A stretch of 64,000 nt of DNA from Halothece sp. PCC 7418 (GTDB lineage: Bacteria > Cyanobacteriota > Cyanobacteriia > Cyanobacteriales > Rubidibacteraceae). The stretch lies in NCBI RefSeq assembly GCF_000317635.1, contig NC_019779.1:4030001-4094000 (forward strand), written 5' to 3'. Below, piece by piece: positions 1 to 8,533 of this stretch. A program made the translations under genes and the position numbers. Positions within the stretch are counted from its first letter, which is position 1; the number at the start of each line of letters is the position of its first letter. Under the pieces are notes generated by a model. That model was given only the letters and a program-made list of their open reading frames with translations. It searched no databases and had not been told where the DNA came from.

Positions 1-199
1 CGAGAACTTCTTCATGAAATTTGACAAAATCTAAATCTTCAAAATGTCCTTTAATATTATCAAATTGACCACTCATTAAATAATCTCCCACATCTAAACC
101 TGATGTGTGCAAAAGAGAGGTCGCTAAAGATGTTCCCGAACGATGCATTCCTGTAATAATCAAGATCTGGGATTGCCGTTTACTATTAGTTTGGCTCAT
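1..199 (-). CDS. Sulfotransferase family protein, N-terminal fragment
   Basis: The reverse strand reads from an ATG at 199 into about 66 residues and runs off the left edge of the window. It begins with a short polar stretch and a beta strand, then GMHRSGTSLATSLL, which matches the 5'-phosphosulfate-binding loop of PAPS-dependent sulfotransferases. It is followed by GQFDNIKGHFED, a pattern common in bacterial sulfotransferase-like proteins. The acceptor cannot be told from this part; in cyanobacteria such genes often sit with polysaccharide or glycan genes. It is divergent from the DegT aminotransferase gene, also a sugar-nucleotide type enzyme, which fits a surface-glycan neighbourhood (inference). 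Confidence 0.7.
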   Translation of the reverse strand, partial: MSQTNSKRQSQILIITGMHRSGTSLATSLLHTSGLDVGDYLMSGQFDNIKGHFEDLDFVKFHEEVL

Positions 200-389
200 T
201 AATATTTTTGCAGCGTGATTATTGAATTTTGTAATCAGTCAATAATTTACACGATTAAATCTTTTTTGACAACTACTAAGCCATTAATCCTTATTAAGTT
301 GTGTTTTTAGGCTCGGATTTGAGAGGAGATAAAAAAGATTAATAATAGTAAGGTAAAATAAGGATGACTAGAGATGAAAAGTCATTGTA

Positions 390-1583
390 ATGAGCACCAA
401 TCCATCAGGAACAAAGTACAGAATGAATGACATCATAATTCCCATTTTAGATTTAACCACTCAATATCAAAGCATTCAAACCGAAATTCAAGAAGCAATG
501 AATCGAGTGCTGGAGTCGGGTCGCTTTATTTTAGGGGAAGAAGTGGCTCAATTTGAGCAAGCGGTTGCCAATTATTTAGGCGTTAAACACGCGATCGGTG
601 TTAATTCTGGAACCGATGCCCTAATCATTAGTTTACGCAGTTTAGGAATTGGCAAAGGGGATGAAGTAATTACGACTCCTTTTAGTTTTTTTGCCACAGC
701 AGAAGCGGTTAGTCAAGTGGGCGCAATTCCAATTTTCGTCGATGTAGAAGCAGATACCTTTAATATTAATCCTCGGAAAATTATTCAGAAAATTACTCCG
801 CAAACTCAAGCTATTTTACCAGTTCACTTATACGGAAATCCCGCAGCGATCGCGCAAATTGTAGAAATTGCAAAAACTTATAACTTAAAAATAGTAGAAG
901 ACTGCGCTCAATCATTTGGCGCGAAGTATGAAGCCGATTGCGTCACTTGTCAACAAGAATGTTCGGAAACCATGCGTTTGAGTCAACAAGGAAAATTCAC
1001 AGGTAGCATCGGTGATATGGGAGCGTTTTCCTTTTTTCCCACGAAGAATCTTGGGGCTTATGGTGACGGTGGGTTAATCGCTACCGATGATGACCAACTC
1101 GCCGAGTCAGCGCGAATGTTGCGAGTTCATGGAGAACGCAAAAAATATCATAATGAAATGTTTGGATATAATTCCCGTTTAGATGCGCTACAAGCTGCGA
1201 TTCTCAGGGTGAAATTAAAGTATATTGACCAATGGAATGAACAGCGCAGACGAGTGGCGCAAGAGTATAATGAGCGCTTAAGTGCTGTCGAAAATCTCAT
1301 TACACCAACCCTCAAAAAAGGTCATGTTTTCCATCAATATACGGTAAGAATTTTAGGAGGAAAACGAGACCAGTTAAGAGATCGTTTGAGGGACGCTGGA
1401 ATTGCAACCATGATTTATTATCCCGTTTCTCAAGATCAATTACCCGTTTATGAAGGTCGATATGAAAAACTTCCTGTGAGTGAACGGTTAACGCAAGAAG
1501 TTCTTAGTCTTCCGATTTGGCCAGAATTGACAACTGCGAACATTGACACCATTACCGAAGTCATTAAAACTGATCTGGCTTAA
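390..1583 (+). CDS. DegT/DnrJ/EryC1/StrS family aminotransferase
   Basis: This is a PLP-dependent sugar aminotransferase of fold type I, which typically converts keto-sugar nucleotides to amino sugars for surface glycans. Visible motifs are PILDL near the N-terminus, NSGTDAL (about residues 72-78), EDCAQSFGA (170-178) and the Schiff-base lysine in FFPTKNLGAYGDGG (Lys219). Length (397 aa) is normal for the family. An alternative start is the ATG at 423, which would give the more usual N-terminus MNDIIIPILDL. Residues about 181-203 form an insertion with Cys184, Cys187 and Cys191 that I do not expect in typical members. Its 3' end overlaps the convergent tldD gene by 4 bp. The substrate is unknown. 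Confidence 0.9.
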   Translation: MSTNPSGTKYRMNDIIIPILDLTTQYQSIQTEIQEAMNRVLESGRFILGEEVAQFEQAVANYLGVKHAIGVNSGTDALIISLRSLGIGKGDEVITTPFSFFATAEAVSQVGAIPIFVDVEADTFNINPRKIIQKITPQTQAILPVHLYGNPAAIAQIVEIAKTYNLKIVEDCAQSFGAKYEADCVTCQQECSETMRLSQQGKFTGSIGDMGAFSFFPTKNLGAYGDGGLIATDDDQLAESARMLRVHGERKKYHNEMFGYNSRLDALQAAILRVKLKYIDQWNEQRRRVAQEYNERLSAVENLITPTLKKGHVFHQYTVRILGGKRDQLRDRLRDAGIATMIYYPVSQDQLPVYEGRYEKLPVSERLTQEVLSLPIWPELTTANIDTITEVIKTDLA

Positions 1584-2974
1584 CTTTCGTTTTCGCTGTC
1601 TCCACCCACAACAACATCTTTGATCCGCAGACTGGGGCCACCACAGCCGACGGGTAAACCACTTTGTCCACCTTTCCCGCAACCGCCAGATTCATCCCAA
1701 TAGAAATCATTGCCAATGGCTTCAATATTGGCAAGGGTTTTGAAAACATTCCCAGACAGGGTGACATCGCGGACAGGTTCAGCTAGTTTCCCATCACGAA
1801 TCATCCAGGCTTCTCCTGCAGAGAAAGTAAACATTTCGCCGTTGGTCATTCCCCCCAGCCAGTTTTTGGCATAGACTCCCAGGGGAATATCTTGAAATAA
1901 GTCTTCGACAGGCGTTTCTCCCTGTTCGATCCAAGTGTTGGTCATGCGGACAAGAGGGGGATATTGATAGTCTAAACAACGCGCATTTCCTGTGGGACGT
2001 TCCCCTAACTTCCCTGCGGTTTCTCTAGAATGGAGTCGTCCCACTAAAACCCCATCTTGGATCAGTTGGGTGGTTTCAGCAGGCGTTCCCTCATCATCCA
2101 CTTGGTAACTCCCTCGGTGTCCGGGTGGGGCTGCACCATCAAAAATTTGCAGGTTGCGGGGGCCAAACTGTCGTCCCATGGTCATGACATCTAATAAGTC
2201 GGGGTTTTCGTAGGTCATATCCGCTTCCGAGAGATGACCAAAGGCTTCATGGACAAATAAGCCACTGAGAATGGGATCAATGACAACGGTGTAAGTGTCG
2301 CCAGTGACGGTGGGAAGGCTGAGAGCGTTAACTGCTCTTTCTGCTGCGGTGATGACTTGCTGGTCTAAGTTGAGTAAATCTTGCCATCCACGACGCGATC
2401 CTGTGGTTTCTCGCCCTGTTTGCACCATTTCTCCTTCTCGCGCGATCGCGCTGAATCTGGCTTCTAAATCCGCCCAACTTTGTTCGACTAACGTCCCTTC
2501 AGAAGTTGCAATCGTGACACGCTGAGTAATATCGCTATAACTGACACTGGTTGTCGTAATCCGCGCATCATAACCCTGCAAAAGCTGATTGTAATGCTCA
2601 CACAGGGCTTTTTTATCAGCTAAGGGAATCTCTCGCGGGTCACCTGCGGGTAACGGTAGCCTGTAAACCCCTTCTATAGTCGGGACAGGAGCTAATGTCG
2701 TCTTTTGAGTTCCCACTAATCTTGCTGCTGCGATCGCGTCTTCTAGGCGATCTTTTAGGGTGCTGAGGCGATTAAAACTAGCAAACCCCCAACCGCCTTT
2801 ATAGCAAACTCGCACTTGTCCGCCAACTGCAACTTCTTCACTGAGAGTTTCAATTTTGTTTCCTCGCAGGAGAAGATCAGTGCTGTCGGATTCTTCGAGG
2901 CGAATCAGAATAAAATCAGCGCGATCGCGATAGGTTTGAATTAAATCAGATAACAGAGAGCGATAATTAGTCAT
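1580..2974 (-). CDS. tldD: TldD/PmbA family metalloprotease
   Basis: This is a 464-residue TldD-type protein. In bacteria TldD acts with TldE/PmbA as a zinc protease that trims unfolded or modified peptides. The zinc motif HEAFGH is at residues 242-247. The C-terminus has the conserved glycine/cysteine-rich GCGKGGQSGLPVGCGG segment. No TldE partner is visible nearby. The ATG used here lies in the last unit of an AGTCATT heptamer array (reverse strand ATGACTAAT), so the first residues M-T-N are repeat-encoded and no Shine-Dalgarno sequence precedes it. It converges on the DegT gene with a 4-bp overlap. Confidence 0.88.
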   Translation of the reverse strand: MTNYRSLLSDLIQTYRDRADFILIRLEESDSTDLLLRGNKIETLSEEVAVGGQVRVCYKGGWGFASFNRLSTLKDRLEDAIAAARLVGTQKTTLAPVPTIEGVYRLPLPAGDPREIPLADKKALCEHYNQLLQGYDARITTTSVSYSDITQRVTIATSEGTLVEQSWADLEARFSAIAREGEMVQTGRETTGSRRGWQDLLNLDQQVITAAERAVNALSLPTVTGDTYTVVIDPILSGLFVHEAFGHLSEADMTYENPDLLDVMTMGRQFGPRNLQIFDGAAPPGHRGSYQVDDEGTPAETTQLIQDGVLVGRLHSRETAGKLGERPTGNARCLDYQYPPLVRMTNTWIEQGETPVEDLFQDIPLGVYAKNWLGGMTNGEMFTFSAGEAWMIRDGKLAEPVRDVTLSGNVFKTLANIEAIGNDFYWDESGGCGKGGQSGLPVGCGGPSLRIKDVVVGGDSENES

Positions 2975-3000
2975 TAGTCATTAGTCATTAGTCATTCGTT
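2967..3000. repeat. Heptamer repeat array AGTCATT (about 4 units)
   Basis: Tandem AGTCATT units directly abut and include the tldD start codon. This is a cyanobacterial short tandemly repeated repetitive (STRR) type array. The same heptamer, in the opposite orientation (TGACTAA), forms the larger array at 28276-28366. Confidence 0.85.
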
Positions 3001-3106
3001 CTTTGATTCATTATTAAACTCAGCGTCATTATAAAACAACTCAAAATTGCCCAATGGCGATCGCGCTGAACCCAAAAGCTAATCCTGATTCGTCACTGGT
3101 CACTGA

Positions 3107-3985
3107 TCACTGCTTATGAAAGCGAATCCCCAGAAAGATATCGTAAATAAAGCCCAAGAAATCTTTCTTCCCTGCTAACAATCCTAACGACTGGTAAGCG
3201 CCCTTGTGATCTAACAGAGGCTTCATCTGATAATAAGCGGGTTGATACTTATACCAAGGAATCGAGGGCCAAAGATGATGCACTAAATGATAATTTTGCC
3301 CACAAATCAGTAAATTCAAAATTTTACTAGGATAGACTCTTGCATTTTTCCAACGATCGCGCTCTTGAAAGGGGCGATGAGGAAGATAATCAAAAAATAA
3401 GCCCAGTGTCCAACCGACTACTAACGCAGCAGAAAACCAATAATTCACCAGATATTCAAAAAAACCATATTGAAAGGATAAATAAACAATAAACCCAACA
3501 ATCGAACGACTGACAAACCACTCTAGCAGTTCGTAGTTTTTCCACAAGCGACGCTTAAAAAAGAATACTTCATGATAGAAAAACCTTGCGGGAATCAAGA
3601 ATAGGGGACCCCCCGTCGAAACAAAATGATCAGGATCGTTTTTGGGATCATTGACATGAGCGTGGTGTTGTAAATGAACACGGGTAAACACAGGAAACAC
3701 AAACCCCAACATCAAAGCTGTACCATGCCCTAAAATTGTATTAATGACAAGATTGCGATGTCCCGCCCGATGAGACGCATCATGTATTACTGTCCCTGCT
3801 AAGTGTAAACAGAGAACATTCACGGGAAAACAAAACCAACCGGGCCAACTCCACAGCCAGTAACCGCAATGAGATAGAATAAATAAACTCCACGCCGTGA
3901 GGAACATCCAGACATTAACATTCCATCCGCCATCGGGATCAATATAATCTTTTGGGACTCGTAGTGAGGGTTGCACCTGCACCAT
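3107..3985 (-). CDS. crtR: Beta-carotene hydroxylase CrtR
   Basis: This is a membrane di-iron hydroxylase that converts beta-carotene to zeaxanthin (and hydroxylates myxol precursors) in cyanobacteria. The histidine clusters HDASH (about 68-72), HLQHHAH (104-110) and NYHLVHH (about 231-237) are intact, with FFDYLPHRPF between them and several hydrophobic segments, as in CrtR. The frame stays open to a GTG at 4036. I choose the ATG at 3985 because AGGAG lies about 11 nt upstream, giving 292 aa. The region upstream of it belongs to a dispersed repeat. It is apparently monocistronic. Confidence 0.88.
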   Translation of the reverse strand: MVQVQPSLRVPKDYIDPDGGWNVNVWMFLTAWSLFILSHCGYWLWSWPGWFCFPVNVLCLHLAGTVIHDASHRAGHRNLVINTILGHGTALMLGFVFPVFTRVHLQHHAHVNDPKNDPDHFVSTGGPLFLIPARFFYHEVFFFKRRLWKNYELLEWFVSRSIVGFIVYLSFQYGFFEYLVNYWFSAALVVGWTLGLFFDYLPHRPFQERDRWKNARVYPSKILNLLICGQNYHLVHHLWPSIPWYKYQPAYYQMKPLLDHKGAYQSLGLLAGKKDFLGFIYDIFLGIRFHKQ

Positions 3986-4021
3986 TTTTCCTGATTCTCC
4001 TTTTAATTTTCTTAATTTAGC

Positions 4022-4196
4022 TATAGCAGTTTTCACGCTTCTTGAGGTACATTCTAAATTTTTGTTCTTTGTTCTTCGTTATTTGTTCTTTGTTATTTGT
4101 TGGTTGTTAATCAATGAACCACGAACTATGTAGGGCGTAGCCCGCGCGAAGCACCACGAACCATGAACCATGAACCATGAACCATGAACCATGAAC
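4022..4196. repeat. Composite repeat: 40-bp block, GAACAAA-like heptamers and GAACCAT heptamers
   Basis: Positions 4022-4064 are the reverse complement of a block also found at 39202-39241 (GTACCTCA..GTGAAAACTGCTATA). In both places it is flanked by degenerate GAACAAA-type heptamers (here about 4064-4105, reverse strand). After a short GC-rich repeat (GTAGGGCGTAGCCCGCGCG, about 4131-4149) come five perfect GAACCAT units at 4158-4192. This fills most of the gap between crtR and the hydrolase gene. Confidence 0.7.
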
Positions 4197-4282
4197 ATCC
4201 ATCGACTCGCTTTGTACCTCAACAGACTAAGAAAGGCTATATTAATTTTTATTAAACTAATCTCATTTTCGCAAAAAAATAG

Positions 4283-5089
4283 CTAAGAAGCAGCAAAAAG
4301 TTGTTCACGGGCTCGTTCTTCTAAAAAATCTGCTTCTTGGAGAATATCACATAACCGATTGTCTGTTTCTAATAAACAAGTATGTCCGCTATCGGGTAAA
4401 ACGACCACTTGCGACTGAGGAAAATGCTCGGCTAGTTGTTCCGCTTCTTCTACAGAGGGTAAAATTCGATCTGAAGCTGCTGCGAGTAATAAAACAGGGG
4501 CTAGAGTTTGTTGAAGGCTTTGGGGATCCACTGCAAACTCATCTAACAGCGATAATCGCCAGCGCACCGTTTGCGGGGGGACAGATTTCATCGCATTGAG
4601 AAGCGCACGCCGATCGCGCGGGGCAATCCGTCCCATGGCCGCTAAAAAGGGTAAAATCAGGACAGTGGAGGAGCGATAAATCGGTTCGGGCATAAACCCT
4701 GTTCCCACTGCTCCCCAAGCCAAATAAGGGCGTTGACGAAACGAAGAAGCAGGGTTCACTAAAATCACGCGATGAAATAACTCTGGGGCTTTCTCTAACA
4801 CTTTCAACGCCAAGCAACCGCCAAACGATTCCCCACACAAATACGTTGTTTTCTCTGGTTTTTGCCTCTGTTCTTTCGTGATTAAATCAAGGACTGAGTT
4901 TGTCAACTCGTCCCAGTCGCTAAAATTCGATTGGGGAATCGCAAGAGAACGGAGATCGAAACATTGATCTAAGGTATCCGTTTGGGTGTGTAAGAGTTCC
5001 CCTGTTCCATCCATACCTGGTAAAAAGACAAACAGTGGAGAGTGAGGATGAAAGGGTTTTGGGGTTAAAAAATAGGGGTGATGGCTCAT
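4283..5089 (-). CDS. Alpha/beta-fold hydrolase (esterase/acyltransferase-like)
   Basis: This is a 268-residue alpha/beta hydrolase. It shows an oxyanion region FLPGMDGTGE near the N-terminus, the nucleophile elbow GESFGG, an Asp in AASDRILP and a His in DSGHTCL, so the Ser-Asp-His triad looks complete. I start at the ATG at 5089 (MSHHPYFL). The frame is open further upstream, but that part overlaps the acyltransferase gene in another frame and is not protein-like. It lies 13 bp downstream of the acyltransferase gene and is almost certainly co-transcribed. The same two domains are fused in plant phytyl ester synthases, suggesting a role in phytol or fatty-acyl ester metabolism (inference). Confidence 0.75.
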   Translation of the reverse strand: MSHHPYFLTPKPFHPHSPLFVFLPGMDGTGELLHTQTDTLDQCFDLRSLAIPQSNFSDWDELTNSVLDLITKEQRQKPEKTTYLCGESFGGCLALKVLEKAPELFHRVILVNPASSFRQRPYLAWGAVGTGFMPEPIYRSSTVLILPFLAAMGRIAPRDRRALLNAMKSVPPQTVRWRLSLLDEFAVDPQSLQQTLAPVLLLAAASDRILPSVEEAEQLAEHFPQSQVVVLPDSGHTCLLETDNRLCDILQEADFLEERAREQLFAAS

Positions 5090-5102
5090 AATCAGTCTTA
5101 AC

Positions 5103-5825
5103 TTAACAACATCCAATTTGTAATAACTGTTTAATTTCGCTTTGACAATAGCGGGTAATCTCGACAATACCTTTCTTGGTTTGTTTCCCTTGATATTGAG
5201 CTTGGCGTTGCGGGGTGATCCAATAAGGACGACCCACGAGGAGATTCGCCCGTTTGTAAATGACCATTGGATGTAAAGTCCACTGATCAAACAGTGCTTC
5301 GGAAGGGTCAAACCAATGTAATATTTTAAGGGGGACAGTTGCGCTCACTTCTTCTTCTTGAGACGCGATCGCGACAGGCAAAACCGCTAAATTAGAAATA
5401 TTTGCCCGTAATAGGAGATGAGCAAACCCTGGTTGAAATCTGCACATTTCAGTGGGAGTCGTTAAGTTCACCATTGGTTCTGCGCCCTCTGGAAACACCG
5501 CTAACCAATTGTTGGCACTTAAAAAGTCTTTCCCTTGACGAACAAACGTCGTCCCTCGTTCCGACTGTGTGGCTAAGGGGAAACAACCTAATGATTCTAC
5601 CACCTGCCGTAACAGTGGCACTTCTCCCATATAGTGATGACAAGCCGTGCGTAAAGGGTGTCCCAATCCCACCATCAGCATCATGGGATCCATAAAACTG
5701 CGATGGTTGCTCACCACCACGACCGCAGCATCCCGAGGAATGCGGTTTTCAAAATAAACAAAAACTTGTGTTCCCAAGGCTTGTAGTAATCCCTGAGAGA
5801 GAGTAAGCGGTCGATTAGAAACCAT
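5103..5825 (-). CDS. Lysophospholipid acyltransferase (PlsC/LPLAT) family protein
   Basis: This 240-residue protein has the acyltransferase block I motif NHRSFMD (H-X4-D) and a block III-like FPEGAEP, typical of glycerophospholipid and wax/sterol-type acyltransferases. It probably transfers an acyl group from acyl-ACP or acyl-CoA to an alcohol; the acceptor is unknown. The frame is open to a TTG at 5846, but the ATG at 5825 has AGGAAGG just upstream and is preferred. It is the first gene of a pair with the alpha/beta hydrolase 13 bp downstream, an order (acyltransferase then hydrolase) opposite to the fused plant phytyl ester synthases. Confidence 0.75.
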   Translation of the reverse strand: MVSNRPLTLSQGLLQALGTQVFVYFENRIPRDAAVVVVSNHRSFMDPMMLMVGLGHPLRTACHHYMGEVPLLRQVVESLGCFPLATQSERGTTFVRQGKDFLSANNWLAVFPEGAEPMVNLTTPTEMCRFQPGFAHLLLRANISNLAVLPVAIASQEEEVSATVPLKILHWFDPSEALFDQWTLHPMVIYKRANLLVGRPYWITPQRQAQYQGKQTKKGIVEITRYCQSEIKQLLQIGCC

Positions 5826-6197
5826 GACCTTCCTTGGAATAAGCAACCATAACTTAATAAATCTTAACGTTTCGTTTCCATTTTAGCGAATTCTTTAATT
5901 ATTTTTACAAGTTTTTGAGATTGACGCGATCTCTAACATCTCTTAAGGTAGAGCTATTAATTCACCTTTTTCGCTATAATTTCATTTGATTTGATTATTA
6001 AATCAAATAATCATAAGACAAAGTTATAAACTTGATAAGTGGGATCAATATTGGAAATCAAGAAATAAAAAAATTCTGAAATCCGAGTTAAAATCTCACC
6101 AAGAACTCTCAAAAAAACACCTTTAATAAGTTCAAATTTCACTTAATACTGACTTAATTATCCAACGGAGTGAATGATAAACAAATAATTTAATTTT
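5826..6197. other. Divergent intergenic region
   Basis: This 372-bp AT-rich spacer lies between divergently transcribed genes and must hold promoters for both sides. It contains an A/T palindrome TTTGATTATTAAATCAAA around 5990-6007. I see no small gene, RNA or mobile-element remnant. Confidence 0.4.
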
Positions 6198-7802
6198 ATG
6201 ACAGAACAAAAATCAAATAATACCTTTTCTTTAACCACCCCCCTGTACTACGTTAATGACGTTCCGCATATCGGTAGTGCTTATACCACTATGGCTGCGG
6301 ACGCGATCGCGCGGTTTCAACGCCTACAAGGAAAAGAAGTCTTATTCATTACAGGCACAGATGAACACGGGCAAAAAATCCAACGTACCGCCGAAGAAAA
6401 AGGACTCTCTCCTCAAGAACAATGCGATAAAGTTGCAGCCAGTTTCGACAACTTGTGGCAGAAACTAAACATCCAATATGACCGCTTTAGTCGTACCACA
6501 GCCGAACGACATGAAGCGATTGTCAAGGAATTTTTCCAACGGGTTTGGGAGAATGATGATATTTATCTCGCCCAAAAACAAGGATGGTACTGCGTTTCTT
6601 GTGAAGAGTTTAAAGAAGAAAGAGAACTGGTTAACGACGGATATTGTCCCATTCACATCAACAAAAAAGCCGAATGGCGGGATGAAGAAAACTATTTTTT
6701 CCGTCTTTCCAAATACCAAAGCAAACTGGAAAGTCTCTATGAAAATCATCCCGACTTCATTCAGCCCAGCAGCCGTCGTAAGGAAGTCCTGAACTTTGTC
6801 AAACAAGGATTGCAAGACTTTTCCATTTCTCGGGTTAATCTCGATTGGGGAATTGAAGTCCCCCCCGATCCCAAACACACCATTTATGTTTGGTTTGATG
6901 CTTTGCTGGGGTATGTTACCGCCCTTGTTGATCCCGAACAAGATCCCACATTAGAAAACGCCCTGTCTCGGTGGTGGCCCATGAATCTCCATCTCATCGG
7001 AAAAGATATCTTGCGCTTCCATGCGGTTTATTGGCCCGCGATGTTGATGTCTGCGGGAGTAACACCGCCGAAAAAAGTGTTTGGACATGGCTTTTTAACC
7101 AAAGACGGACAGAAAATGGGCAAAAGTCTCGGTAATACCCTTGATCCGATCGCGCTGCTCGATCGCTATGGCGCAGATGCCGTTCGTTATTATTTTCTCC
7201 GAGAAATTGAATTTGGACAAGATGGAGACTTCAACGAAACTCGGTTTGTCAATGTTTTAAATGCTGATCTCGCCAATGATTTCGGAAACTTACTCAATCG
7301 GACGCTGAAAATGGCGAAGAAATATTGCGGAAATCAAGTCCCCAATGTCAAAGCAAAAGACATCCCCGCCGATAATCCCTTAAAAGCCATTGGAGTTGAT
7401 CTTAATGATCGCGTCACCGAGGCTTATCATAACCTCAGTTTTAGCCAAGCCTGCAAAGCAATCATCAATTTAGTCAGCACCAGCAACAAATACATTGATG
7501 AACAAGCCCCCTGGAGTTTGTATAAACAAGGGGAACAAACCCAAGTGGAAATAGTCCTGTATAGTATTCTCGAATCCATTCGTTTAAGCGCGTATCTCCT
7601 CTCTCCCATTACACCAACGCTGAGTACCGAAATTTATCAGCAACTGGGATTTACCATCGACTTTAATCAACCGTCTTGTTTTAATCAAGAAACATTTTTT
7701 AAAACTCATCAATCTTGGGGAATATTGCCCCCACTGCAAGCCCTTGGGGAAGCTAAGCCCGTATTTTTACGGTTAGAACTTCCTGAAGAAAATCCGTTAT
7801 AA
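6198..7802 (+). CDS. metG: Methionyl-tRNA synthetase
   Basis: This class I aminoacyl-tRNA synthetase charges tRNA-Met. It has the HIGH-type motif PHIGSAY (about 23-29), a zinc-knuckle region beginning WYCVSCEEF and ending CPIH, and a KMSKS-type loop KMGKS (about 306-310). At 534 aa it lacks the C-terminal tRNA-binding extension present in E. coli MetG, as is common in cyanobacteria. It ends 107 bp before labA on the same strand. Confidence 0.95.
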   Translation: MTEQKSNNTFSLTTPLYYVNDVPHIGSAYTTMAADAIARFQRLQGKEVLFITGTDEHGQKIQRTAEEKGLSPQEQCDKVAASFDNLWQKLNIQYDRFSRTTAERHEAIVKEFFQRVWENDDIYLAQKQGWYCVSCEEFKEERELVNDGYCPIHINKKAEWRDEENYFFRLSKYQSKLESLYENHPDFIQPSSRRKEVLNFVKQGLQDFSISRVNLDWGIEVPPDPKHTIYVWFDALLGYVTALVDPEQDPTLENALSRWWPMNLHLIGKDILRFHAVYWPAMLMSAGVTPPKKVFGHGFLTKDGQKMGKSLGNTLDPIALLDRYGADAVRYYFLREIEFGQDGDFNETRFVNVLNADLANDFGNLLNRTLKMAKKYCGNQVPNVKAKDIPADNPLKAIGVDLNDRVTEAYHNLSFSQACKAIINLVSTSNKYIDEQAPWSLYKQGEQTQVEIVLYSILESIRLSAYLLSPITPTLSTEIYQQLGFTIDFNQPSCFNQETFFKTHQSWGILPPLQALGEAKPVFLRLELPEENPL

Positions 7803-7909
7803 ACTCAAATCTCCTTACTATTTTGGGTAAGGTAGATGTAAATCACCTTTTTTATAAATCCGCTTTTTTCATAAATCAGCTTAATTCAATAAAAAATGAG
7901 GATAAAAAA

Positions 7910-8533
7910 ATGCTGGAAAACTTTGATCACGATCCGGTTTTCACACCGAAGCAGATATTAGAGAATCGTGGTCGGGTTGCGATTTTTATTGATGGATCTA
8001 ACTTATTTTATGCAGCTTTACAGCTAGGCATAGAAATAGATTACACAAAATTATTATCTTGCCTGACCTCTGGTTCTCGTTTATTACGTTCCTTTTTTTA
8101 TACGGGTGTGGATAGCACCAATGAAAAACAACAGGGCTTTTTACTCTGGATGCGTCGCAATGGTTATCGCGTGATTGCCAAAGATTTAGTTCAACTTCCA
8201 GACGGGTCTAAAAAAGCCAATTTAGATGTGGAAATTGCCGTTGATATGATGTCTTTAGTGGGCGCGTATGACACAGCAATTTTAGTCAGTGGTGATGGCG
8301 ATTTAGCCTATGCGGTTGATGCGGTAAGCTATCGGGGGGCAAGAGTAGAAGTGGTTAGTTTACGGTCGATGACCAGTGATACGCTAATTAACGTTGCTGA
8401 CCGCTATATCGACTTGGATCAAATTCAAGAAGATATCCAAAAAGACCCAAAGTCTCATGGTCCTAACTCTTCTCATCCCCCTTATCGCCCGTTACCCACT
8501 CTCATTTTTGATGAAGACACTTCTGGTGCATAA
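7910..8533 (+). CDS. labA: LabA-like NYN domain protein
   Basis: This protein of about 207 residues has a PIN-like NYN (LabA/DUF88) fold. FIDGSNLFYAAL (first conserved Asp), a central D-V-E-I segment and SGDGDLAYAV carry the acidic residues of the putative metal site. In Synechococcus, LabA proteins take part in negative feedback on KaiC-dependent circadian gene expression. NYN domains are predicted RNases. The frame opens at a TTG at 7823, but the ATG at 7910, preceded by GAGG, is the better start. Its stop codon overlaps or adjoins the start of the downstream lptC-like gene, which suggests co-transcription. Confidence 0.85.
   Translation: MLENFDHDPVFTPKQILENRGRVAIFIDGSNLFYAALQLGIEIDYTKLLSCLTSGSRLLRSFFYTGVDSTNEKQQGFLLWMRRNGYRVIAKDLVQLPDGSKKANLDVEIAVDMMSLVGAYDTAILVSGDGDLAYAVDAVSYRGARVEVVSLRSMTSDTLINVADRYIDLDQIQEDIQKDPKSHGPNSSHPPYRPLPTLIFDEDTSGA

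Noticed and set aside
5090-5311. Upstream extension of the alpha/beta hydrolase ORF
   Set aside because: It overlaps the acyltransferase gene in another frame, and its residues do not resemble a hydrolase N-terminus; ATG 5089 fits better.
7823-7909. Earlier TTG start of labA
   Set aside because: The ATG at 7910 has a GAGG ribosome-binding site and matches the family N-terminus.
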